NCBI GenBank assembly: GCA_030636765.1
Contig: DAOVWI010000143.1
Span: 1-5,577 of the forward strand
Direction of reading: 5' to 3'
Length of the DNA: 5,577 nucleotides
Origin: Gemmatimonadales bacterium
GTDB lineage: Bacteria; Gemmatimonadota; Gemmatimonadetes; Palauibacterales; Palauibacteraceae
In this document: positions 1 through 5,577 of the stretch, piece by piece
Position numbering within the stretch: the first letter of the stretch is position 1
How the letters are laid out: each line of letters opens with the position of its first letter
Position numbers and translations under genes: made by a program
The notes under the pieces: generated by a model
What the model was told of the DNA's origin: nothing
Seen by the model: only the letters and a program-made list of their open reading frames with translations
The model's database searches: none

Positions 1-793
1 CGGATGACCAGCGCAGCTCGGTGCCACGCGGAATCGCCTGCTTCACGCCCTCGAGCTCCAGGTACCGCTCCGCCGTCGGGATGTCCTGCTCGCGGACGAG
101 GAACTGGCCGACCTGCCCACTCTCCAGGAGGAGCACGGTCAACGGCCGCAGCTCCGGCTCGCCCGGCTCGGTTTCCGTCGTGTCGGCCGCCGCGCTGTCC
201 GCTCCCACCGTGTCCTCTTCCGACGGCGGGGTCTCGCCGGCCGCCGCGCCGTCGACCGCCGCGCTGTCCGCGCCGCGCAACAGCTCCGGCAGACCGGGCT
301 CCGGCTCCGGCTCCGGCTCCAGGATCGGCGTGGACTCCAGGTTCTCGGCTCCGATCTCCCGAACGATTGCCCGGTCGATGCGAGGCAGCGCCCGGCGAAA
401 TTCCTCACCGCTCTTGACGATCTTGAACTCGAGAAAGGCCGTGCGCTCCACGATCGCCTTGGCGCGATCGGGGTCGTCGATGCCTGCCAGCTCCACCACG
501 ATCCGGTCGTTGCCGATCTTCTGGATCGTCGGCTCGCGGACGCCGAACTCGTCGATCCGGTTGCGAATCGTGGTCAGCGTACGGTCGATCGCGTCGGCCT
601 TGGCGTCGGCCGAAAGCGTGCCGTCGGGATCGTCGATCTCCACCGCCAGGTGCATGCCGCCCTGCAGGTCGAGCCCGAGCTTGAGCGCCGACTCGCGCTC
701 CCCGGTCGGTCCCTCCTTGGGAATCAGCGACCAGACGCAGAGCAACATCAACACCCCGATGATGATGAGGCGCCCTCTTACCGATCCAAGCAT
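1..793 (-). CDS. secD: Protein translocase subunit SecD, N-terminal part (cut by the left edge)
   Basis: SecD is an inner-membrane partner of SecYEG and, with SecF, uses the proton motive force to help pull exported proteins through. The visible 264 codons show a short N-terminal membrane segment (about residues 9-24, LIIIGVLMLLCVWSLI), then the family signature LGLDLQGGMHLAVEID (39-54). The start of the first periplasmic domain follows, with NRIDEFGVREPTIQ (78-91) and DPDRAKAIVERTAFLEFK (107-124). Residues about 158-214 form a Glu/Pro/Ala-rich low-complexity insert, and the conserved fold resumes at about 217. The ATG at 793 is the first possible start, because an in-frame TAG lies three codons upstream; its ribosome-binding site is weak. 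The later periplasmic part and the remaining membrane segments lie beyond the window. Identification is firm from the motifs. No yajC is seen upstream; instead a chalcone-isomerase-like gene precedes it by 181 bp on the same strand. Confidence 0.95.
   Translation of the reverse strand, partial: MLGSVRGRLIIIGVLMLLCVWSLIPKEGPTGERESALKLGLDLQGGMHLAVEIDDPDGTLSADAKADAIDRTLTTIRNRIDEFGVREPTIQKIGNDRIVVELAGIDDPDRAKAIVERTAFLEFKIVKSGEEFRRALPRIDRAIVREIGAENLESTPILEPEPEPEPGLPELLRGADSAAVDGAAAGETPPSEEDTVGADSAAADTTETEPGEPELRPLTVLLLESGQVGQFLVREQDIPTAERYLELEGVKQAIPRGTELRWSS
182..271. repeat. Spaced direct repeat in the low-complexity part of secD
   Basis: Positions 182-202 and 251-271 match at 20 of 21 bases, 69 bp apart. 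Both copies encode GADSAA followed by a short acidic stretch (residues 174-179 and 197-202). This suggests that the Ala/Asp-rich insert grew by an internal duplication, although strong codon bias in Ala-rich coding sequence could produce part of the match. Confidence 0.6.
297..320. repeat. Four tandem copies of a 6-bp unit (GGCTCC) inside secD
   Basis: GGCTCC occurs four times head to tail. Read on the secD strand it encodes four Glu-Pro dipeptides (residues 159-166). Because the unit is two codons long, gain or loss of copies would change linker length without breaking the frame. Confidence 0.9.
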
Positions 794-974
794 CCGTGCC
801 TATTCGTGTCCCTTCAAAGCGAGTAAGAACCCTGGAGGTTTGGACGATGCAAAGCGGTCCAAGGTAGGATCGATGCCGGCGCCGCGAAAGGCTCGGCGCG
901 CGGCGGCCAACCGGCCTCGCAGACGGCGCGCCCAAGCTGAGATGCCCGCTCGCTCGGGAATACCGGCCAAGGGC
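794..974. other. Intergenic region between secD and the chalcone-isomerase-like gene
   Basis: This 181-bp gap should carry the leader of secD on the minus strand. It contains a 6-bp inverted repeat TTGGAC-N11-GTCCAA (840-862) and a 6-bp GC stem GCGCCG/CGGCGC with a 9-nt loop (879-899). Neither is followed by a T-run on the minus strand, so I do not call a terminator. I found no good -35/-10 pair. A readable frame crosses part of the gap (405-935, minus) but resembles nothing and overlaps secD out of frame, so I treat the gap as non-coding. Confidence 0.6.
840..862. repeat. Perfect 6-bp inverted repeat in the secD leader
   Basis: TTGGAC at 840-845 and GTCCAA at 857-862 are perfect inverted copies separated by 11 bp, 47 bp upstream of the secD start codon. 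It could be an operator-like dyad or a weak leader hairpin. The arms are short enough for chance to be a real possibility. Confidence 0.35.
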
Positions 975-1703
975 TCAGCCGTCTTCCCGATCCTGCCGGA
1001 ACAGCGAGCGAATCAGCCGCTTCCGGAAATCGCTACCCGGCGCAAAATAGCTGCCCAGCACGGCCATGCGACGCTCGGCACCCACATCCACCTGATCCAA
1101 CAACACCTCCTCTCCCGCGGTGCGGTACACCGTACGCAGGGAGTCGCTTCGGATGCGGTAGAGGATCTCGTCGCCCCTGGAAGCGCCCTCCACCTCGAGA
1201 AAACCGAACCAGACCGGCATGGCGGCTGTGATCGTCGTGAAGTCCTCCTCTTCCAGCAGACCGGCTTCCACGGCCTTCTTCATGTTGTCCCGAATCCCGT
1301 CCACGAGCTGGTTCAGGCTCACGCTCCGCAGAAACTCGATTCGGGCCCACGCATCGCGCTCACGGAGCACGAGGACAGCGACGGAATCGGCGAGTTCATT
1401 GGAGTATTGCCTGCCCCGAACCAGCCCCGCGAGCTCCGCGGCCGTTTCCTCGCTCACCCGTACCTGCAGGGTGAGCACGTCGACCTTGAAGAGCGTCTTC
1501 TCCAGGAGAGCGTTCATCTCCGAGAACGGCCCGCCCTCGGGCGGGGAGATCTCCCGGAAGTCGGGATTCGGAGGACGGAGCGCCGACTCCCGAACAGGCT
1601 GAGCAAGTGCCCGACCGCCGGGCACTCCGGCGGACAGGGCCATCAGCACGGCGACCCGCGCAAAGGACCGCGCACGGCCTGGGCCGTACCACGCCGGCCA
1701 CAC
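975..1703 (-). CDS. Exported chalcone-isomerase-like fold protein, function unknown
   Basis: This encodes a 242-residue protein if it starts at GTG 1703. The N-terminus then reads as a Sec signal peptide: Arg at 10, 12 and 16, a hydrophobic stretch VAVLMALSAGV (17-27), and an ALA-Q cleavage site after residue 34. The mature part resembles the chalcone isomerase-like family (CHI fold, Pfam Chalcone_3 type). The matching pieces are LEKTLFKVDVLTLQVRV (67-83), ARIEFLRSVSLNQLVDGIRDNM (120-141, an edge strand then a helix), GDEILYRI (177-184) and the C-terminal LGSYFAPGSDFRKRLIRSLF (216-235). Bacterial members are mostly uncharacterised; plant relatives without catalysis bind fatty acids or act as helpers, so an enzymatic role is not implied. 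AGGG lies 6 nt before the GTG. The frame stays open up to ATG 1868, but that would add 55 residues before the signal peptide. It is transcribed toward secD and away from the transferase operon. Family recognised from memory only. Confidence 0.65.
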   Translation of the reverse strand: MWPAWYGPGRARSFARVAVLMALSAGVPGGRALAQPVRESALRPPNPDFREISPPEGGPFSEMNALLEKTLFKVDVLTLQVRVSEETAAELAGLVRGRQYSNELADSVAVLVLRERDAWARIEFLRSVSLNQLVDGIRDNMKKAVEAGLLEEEDFTTITAAMPVWFGFLEVEGASRGDEILYRIRSDSLRTVYRTAGEEVLLDQVDVGAERRMAVLGSYFAPGSDFRKRLIRSLFRQDREDG

Positions 1704-1879
1704 GCCTTGCCCTGGCGGGCACGAGCCGTGTCTTGGCCACGAGGGGCCCGGGGCCGTACGATGTTCGCCCGTGCGAATCCTGGAGGTCATGCTCTCGTGC
1801 GTCAGAGTCTCGTGCGTCATAATTCTGTCATACGCCAACATAGCCCGGTCTGCTCCGCCGCCGCTCACCGCGAGGCTCC
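1704..1879. promoter_or_regulatory. Divergent intergenic region between the two gene pairs
   Basis: This 176-bp stretch lies between the minus-strand chalcone-isomerase-like gene and the plus-strand transferase gene, so promoters for both should sit here. The patch at about 1815-1845 is clearly richer in A/T than its surroundings and contains CATAAT (1818-1823, plus strand), a five-of-six match to a -10 hexamer. No good -35 lies 16-18 bp before it; instead a direct repeat covers that area, which would fit an activator-dependent promoter. No confident minus-strand promoter was found. Confidence 0.45.
1793..1819. repeat. Two 12-bp direct repeats, 15 bp apart, in the divergent region
   Basis: TCTCGTGCGTCA occurs exactly at 1793-1804 and 1808-1819. 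The GTCA end is also found at 1786-1789, in step with the 15-bp period, and at 1827-1830, out of step. The pair overlaps the expected -35 to -10 area upstream of CATAAT, so it may bind a regulator. If the upstream extension of the minus-strand gene were translated, the repeat would encode THE-TLTHE-S, which does not look like protein-coding constraint. Confidence 0.7.
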
Positions 1880-3400
1880 GTGCCGAGCGTAGCGGTCGCC
1901 TCGAGCTGCGGGCTGGCCGCCGAGGCCGGCGCGCGCGTGGCCGACCAGGGAGGCAACGCCGTCGATGCGGCCCTTGCCGCCGCGCTCGTCTCGACCGTCA
2001 CCGAGCCCGGGGTGTGCTCCCTGGGGGGCAGCGCGTTTCTGACGATCTGGCCCGCAGGCGAGCAGCCGGTCGTCATCGGCGGGCACGTGGAGATGCCGGG
2101 CCGGGGGCTGCCCGCCGGGCGGCTCGGCGGCGGAGGCATCCCGGTGCTCATGGAGTACGGCGGAGGGGTGTCCACCACCGTCGGTCCTGGATCGGTCGCC
2201 ACGCCCGGGCTACCGGCCGCCTGCGAGCTGGCGTGGAAGCGTTACGGCCGCCTTCCGTGGGGTGAGATCCTCGGCCCTGCGCACGAGCACGCCCGCGACG
2301 GTTTCCCCCTCTCACAGCCGTCCTTCGATTACCTCATCTACTCGCACCAGCTCGTGTTCGGGTGGGATCCGCAGAGCTACGCCACGCTCCACGATGCCGA
2401 CGGCCGGCTGCTGGAGATCGGCGCGTCCGTCCATATCGAGGGGCTGGCCGACAGCCTGCAGGCCGTGGCGGAGGGAGGCGCCCGGGCGTTCTACCGTGGC
2501 GAGCTGGCCCAGCGGATCGTCGAGGGCCTGGCCTCCGGCGGCGGCATTCTGACGGCGGCCGACCTCGAGGCCTACGACGCCGCCACCCGCACTCCGCTGC
2601 GGAGCGTGGTCGACGGATGGGAGGTGGCCACGGCTCCGGCACCCTCGCTGGGAGGCGCGACGGTCCTGGCGCTCCTCGCCCTTCTCGAAGAACACCCGAC
2701 CGGTGGCTGGTCCGCCGCGGAGATCGCGCGACTGACCCAGGTGCAGAAGGCGGTGTTCCGGTGTCGGCAGGAGCTGGCGGCCGAGACTCACGACGTCGGC
2801 GCCGAGGCCGAGCGGCTTCTGGGCGCCGCCGGGGAGAAGCTTCGATCCGCCCTCGAGAGTCCGTCTACGGTGCACACGAGCGCCGTCGATTCCGACGGGC
2901 TCGCGTGTGCGATCACGGTTTCCGCGGGTTACGGATCGGGAGCGCTGCCGGGAGGGACCGGGATCTGGATGAACAACTGCCTCGGTGAGATCGAGCTCAA
3001 CCCGGACGGCCTACACACGCTGCCGCCCGGCACGCGACTACGGTCCAACATGGCGCCCACGATCGCCCGGCGGGACGACGAAGTGCTGGTGATCGGATCG
3101 CCGGGCGCCAGCCGCATCACGAGCGCGATTGCCCTCGTCTTTCTCAACCACGTTCGGCTGGGAATGCCCCTGGCGGAGGCGGTCGACCACCCGCGGCTCC
3201 ACGTCGTCACGGGCGATGGAGAGATTCTGGTCGAGTACGAAGAAGGGCTCGCTGTGGAACGGCTCGACGCCCCCCTCCGCCGGTTCTCGAGGTCCATGCA
3301 CTTCGGAGGCGTCGCGGCGGTCCTGCGGGACGCGGCTGGATCGTTCTCGATGGCCGCCGATCCGAGGCGAAGTGGATCCACGGCGATCGGCGGCGGGTAA
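1880..3400 (+). CDS. ggt: Gamma-glutamyltransferase-family Ntn-hydrolase
   Basis: This is a 506-residue member of the gamma-glutamyltranspeptidase family. Such enzymes cleave themselves before a threonine that then becomes the N-terminal nucleophile of the small subunit; classic members hydrolyse or transfer the gamma-glutamyl group of glutathione. Seen here: GGNAVDAALAAALVSTVTEP (24-43), ARDGFPLSQPSFD (138-150), GGGILTAADLEAY (220-232), the predicted nucleophile Thr330 in STVHTSAVD (329-337), SNMAPTIARR (389-398) and GSPGASRI (406-413). Predicted products are about 329 and 177 residues. No signal peptide precedes the catalytic domain, unlike the periplasmic E. coli enzyme, so a cytoplasmic location is likely. 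GTG 1880 is the best start: an in-frame TAG lies at 1841-1843, no ATG, GTG or TTG lies between, and GAGG sits 4 nt upstream. Several pocket residues differ from E. coli GGT and the lid loop is shortened, so the symbol marks the family, not a proven substrate. The metalloprotease gene follows after 41 bp. Confidence 0.9.
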   Translation: MPSVAVASSCGLAAEAGARVADQGGNAVDAALAAALVSTVTEPGVCSLGGSAFLTIWPAGEQPVVIGGHVEMPGRGLPAGRLGGGGIPVLMEYGGGVSTTVGPGSVATPGLPAACELAWKRYGRLPWGEILGPAHEHARDGFPLSQPSFDYLIYSHQLVFGWDPQSYATLHDADGRLLEIGASVHIEGLADSLQAVAEGGARAFYRGELAQRIVEGLASGGGILTAADLEAYDAATRTPLRSVVDGWEVATAPAPSLGGATVLALLALLEEHPTGGWSAAEIARLTQVQKAVFRCRQELAAETHDVGAEAERLLGAAGEKLRSALESPSTVHTSAVDSDGLACAITVSAGYGSGALPGGTGIWMNNCLGEIELNPDGLHTLPPGTRLRSNMAPTIARRDDEVLVIGSPGASRITSAIALVFLNHVRLGMPLAEAVDHPRLHVVTGDGEILVEYEEGLAVERLDAPLRRFSRSMHFGGVAAVLRDAAGSFSMAADPRRSGSTAIGGG

Positions 3401-3433
3401 CCGTGCGCCGGCGGGCATGCAACCGGAATGGAC

Positions 3434-3439
3434 GAGGAG
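3434..3439 (+). promoter_or_regulatory. Ribosome-binding site before the metalloprotease
   Basis: GAGGAG is a strong Shine-Dalgarno match but lies only 2 nt before ATG 3442, closer than usual. The spacing leaves some doubt about the start; an in-frame GTG at 3403 is the only other candidate after the transferase stop codon and has a poorer site before it. Confidence 0.5.
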
Positions 3440-3441
3440 CG

Positions 3442-5577
3442 ATGGAGCACCGGACGTCAGGAAAGCGGGGGAAACACCGGGCGGCCGCCGTGGCCGCGGG
3501 CCTGCTGCTCGTCGGCCTGGCCGGATGCTCGGTCCGGTTTCGCACGAGCGAGCCGGCGACCCCGTCGGCCGGTGCGGCGAAGCAGGAGGCCGGAAACGGC
3601 GAGGACGAGAAGAAGATCAAGCCGTACGGCGAGGTGGTGACGGAGGAGGCGGTCAGCGACTCGGGCCTCTTCGTCGTTCATCGGGTGGATGAGAAGCTCC
3701 TCTTCGAGATCCCCGACTCGATGCTGGGGCGTGAGATGCTGCTCGTGTCGCGGCGTGCCCGGACCGCCCAACGGCTCGGGTTCGGCGGGATGAAGAACAA
3801 CACCCAGACCATCCGCTGGCAGAGACATCAGGACCGGATTCTTCTGCGGGTGACTTCACACGAGATCGTGGCCGACGATTCCCTGCCGATCTACGAGGCG
3901 GTCATCAATGCCACGTTCGAGCCGATCGTCAAGACGTTCGACATCGAGGCCATCAGCGAGGACAGCAGCGCGGTCGTCATCGACGTGACGAAGCTCTACA
4001 CGGGGGACGTTCCGATGCTGGGGCTGAGCCGGCCCCTGCGCGAGCAATTCAAGGTGACGACGCTCGACGATAGTCGAAGCTTCGTCGAGTGGGCAAAGAG
4101 CTTTCCCCGGAACATCGAGGTACGCGTCATCCTCACGTACTCAGCGAGCCAACCGCCGGCAAACCTCTCCACGGGCACGCTCTCCCTGGAGATGAACCAC
4201 TCAATGGTGCTGCTCCCGGAGAATCCGATGCAGCCGCGGCTGTGGGACGAGCGTGTCGGCTTTTTCCGGGTGTCACAGGTCGACTACGGCCGGAGCGAGC
4301 AGAAGACGGTAACGCGGCAGTACATCACGCGCTGGCGTCTCGAGCCGAAGGACACGGCGGCCTTTCACCGCGGCGAGCTGGTGGAGCCCGTGAAGCCGAT
4401 CGTCTATTACATCGACCCGGCCACGCCCGAGAAGTGGCGCCCCTACCTGAAACAGGGGGTGGAGGACTGGCAGCCGGCGTTCGAGGCGGCCGGGTTCAAG
4501 AACGCGATCATCGCGAGAGATCCCCCGACGCCGGACCAAGACCCCGAATTCAGCCCCGAGGACGTGCGCTACTCCGTGATCCGGTGGTTTCCCTCCGAGG
4601 TCCAGAACGCGTTCGGGCCGCACGTTCACGATCCTCGCACCGGAGAGATTCTCGAGTCCGACATCGGGTGGTACCACAACGTCGCCAACCTCCTGCGCAA
4701 CTGGTTCTTCATCCAGACCGCGGCGGCGAACCCGGACGCCCGGGCGGTGAAGTTCGACGACGAGGTGATGGGCCAGCTGATCCGCTTCGTGTCGGCGCAC
4801 GAGGTCGGTCATACGCTGGGCCTGCCCCACAACATGAAGGCGAGCTCGGCTGTCCCGGTCGATTCACTCCGCTCCGCCTCCTTTACGTGCGCACAGGGCG
4901 TGGCGCCCTCGATCATGGACTACGCTCGCTTCAACTACGTCGCCCAGCCGGAAGACGAGGGCGTCTGCTTCATGCCAGGCGTCGGCGCGTACGACCGGTA
5001 CGCCGTCATGTGGGGATACCGGCCGGTCCCGGGCGCGAACACACCCGATGCGGAGGAGCCGACGCTGAACCGCTGGATCCTCGAACGCGCCGACGACCCG
5101 ATCTATCGCTTCGGCGACCCGAGCACCGTCGATCCCACCTCGCTGACCGAAGCGATCGGGGACGACGCGATGCGGGCGAGCGAGTACGGGATCGCCAACT
5201 TGGAGCGGATCGTCCAGAACCTCTTCGACTGGACATACGAGGAGGGGGAGGACTACGCGGAGCTGGACGAGCTGTACGATCAGGTACTCGAGCAGTGGAA
5301 CCGCTACATGGGCCACGTGGCGGCGAACGTCGGCGGCTCCGTGCGTACACGGAAGACGTACGACCAGGAGGGACCGGTCTACGAGTTCGTGCCGAGGGAG
5401 GTCCAGCGGCGAGCCATGGTGTTCCTCGCGGAGCAGGCGTTCGAGCCACCTGCTTGGCTCGTGAACGAGGGCATCCTCACCCGGATCGAGAGCGTGGGCA
5501 CGGTCGAGCGCATGCGTGAGATCCAGGTCGGCGTCGTGAACATAGTGATGGAGCCGGGACGCATGCAGCGCCTCATC
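3442..5577 (+). CDS. Zinc-dependent metalloprotease lipoprotein (DUF5118/DUF5117/DUF4953 type), cut by the right edge
   Basis: The visible 712 codons stay open to the window end. A lipoprotein signal comes first: basic residues RTSGKRGKHR (4-13), a hydrophobic run, and the lipobox LAGC with Cys29 as the lipidation site. A charged linker (about 35-60) leads to the DUF5118-like strand region (about 60-105) and a DUF5117-like domain (about 110-300, with VSQVDYG at 277-283 and YITRWRLEP at 294-302). The catalytic part carries HEVGHTLGLPH (453-463), a HEXXHXXGXXH zinc site whose ligands are His453, His457 and His463 with Glu454 as general base, then SIMDYARFNYVAQPED with Met492 in the position of a metzincin Met-turn. 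This arrangement is that of the EcxA-like zinc-binding (DUF4953) family. It should act as a membrane-anchored peptidase outside the inner membrane; the substrate is unknown. It lies 41 bp after the transferase gene, suggesting co-transcription. GTG 3403 is an alternative start adding 13 residues, but it puts more Arg and a Cys ahead of the signal peptide. Confidence 0.93.
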   Translation, partial: MEHRTSGKRGKHRAAAVAAGLLLVGLAGCSVRFRTSEPATPSAGAAKQEAGNGEDEKKIKPYGEVVTEEAVSDSGLFVVHRVDEKLLFEIPDSMLGREMLLVSRRARTAQRLGFGGMKNNTQTIRWQRHQDRILLRVTSHEIVADDSLPIYEAVINATFEPIVKTFDIEAISEDSSAVVIDVTKLYTGDVPMLGLSRPLREQFKVTTLDDSRSFVEWAKSFPRNIEVRVILTYSASQPPANLSTGTLSLEMNHSMVLLPENPMQPRLWDERVGFFRVSQVDYGRSEQKTVTRQYITRWRLEPKDTAAFHRGELVEPVKPIVYYIDPATPEKWRPYLKQGVEDWQPAFEAAGFKNAIIARDPPTPDQDPEFSPEDVRYSVIRWFPSEVQNAFGPHVHDPRTGEILESDIGWYHNVANLLRNWFFIQTAAANPDARAVKFDDEVMGQLIRFVSAHEVGHTLGLPHNMKASSAVPVDSLRSASFTCAQGVAPSIMDYARFNYVAQPEDEGVCFMPGVGAYDRYAVMWGYRPVPGANTPDAEEPTLNRWILERADDPIYRFGDPSTVDPTSLTEAIGDDAMRASEYGIANLERIVQNLFDWTYEEGEDYAELDELYDQVLEQWNRYMGHVAANVGGSVRTRKTYDQEGPVYEFVPREVQRRAMVFLAEQAFEPPAWLVNEGILTRIESVGTVERMREIQVGVVNIVMEPGRMQRLI

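Noticed and set aside
297..320. GGCTCC repeat as a phase-variation switch for SecD
   Set aside because: The unit is 6 bp, so copy-number change keeps the frame, and switching off SecD would be harmful; only linker length could vary.
879..899. GC-rich hairpin as a terminator after the chalcone-isomerase-like gene
   Set aside because: The stem is only 6 bp with a 9-nt loop and no T-run follows on the minus strand, so it does not meet an intrinsic terminator pattern.
21..1892. Very long open frame (623 codons) on the plus strand across secD and the chalcone-isomerase-like gene
   Set aside because: It is antisense to two recognisable genes, crosses intergenic DNA, and its product is Arg/Ser/Pro-rich without any family resemblance. 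Long antisense frames are expected at this GC content.
4273..4830. Minus-strand frames of 185 and 150 codons opposite the metalloprotease (4273-4830 and 4864-5316)
   Set aside because: They mirror the conserved coding strand and show no domain, no ribosome-binding site of note and no own context.
4089..5519. Open frame of 476 codons on the plus strand, out of frame with the metalloprotease
   Set aside because: It lies wholly inside the metalloprotease gene, whose own frame carries the zinc site and a continuous domain order; the alternative product is Arg/Gly-rich and resembles nothing.
1..5577. A mobile element, defence island, CRISPR array or RNA gene
   Set aside because: No transposase, integrase, terminal inverted repeats, spaced repeat array, tRNA- or rRNA-like stretch was seen, and all four genes have similar GC-rich codon use.

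Overview
This is a GC-rich bacterial window holding four protein-coding genes, two of them cut by the window ends, arranged around one divergent intergenic region. SecD, a gamma-glutamyltransferase-family protein and a lipoprotein of the DUF5117/DUF4953 zinc-metalloprotease type are all recognisable. A didermic bacterium of the Gemmatimonadota or a similar GC-rich soil lineage would fit. That placement rests on remembered resemblance of the SecD start and on the abundance of DUF5117 proteases in such groups. No marker in the window settles it.

Left half (minus strand): a secD gene runs off the left edge (1-793, N-terminal 264 residues). About 180 bp upstream lies a small exported protein that resembles the chalcone-isomerase-like fold (975-1703). 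The gap between them has two weak dyads but no convincing terminator or promoter. No yajC, the usual neighbour of secD, is visible.

Centre: 1704-1879 separates the two gene pairs and should hold promoters for both directions. It contains a 12-bp direct repeat (period 15 bp) next to a CATAAT hexamer. An open frame that would lengthen the chalcone-isomerase-like protein crosses this region, but it is probably untranslated.

Right half (plus strand): a gamma-glutamyltransferase-family Ntn-hydrolase without a signal peptide (1880-3400) is followed after 41 bp by a lipoprotein metalloprotease (3442 to the right edge, first 712 residues). The spacing and orientation suggest an operon, perhaps for peptide breakdown: the protease would act outside the inner membrane and the Ntn-hydrolase inside. 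The transferase keeps the catalytic threonine, but several substrate-contacting residues known from the E. coli enzyme appear changed, so its real substrate is open.

I see no RNA gene, CRISPR array, insertion sequence or phage gene, and nothing I would call a wholly new system. The points most worth a second look are the altered transferase pocket, the direct repeat in the divergent promoter region, and the exported chalcone-isomerase-like protein.
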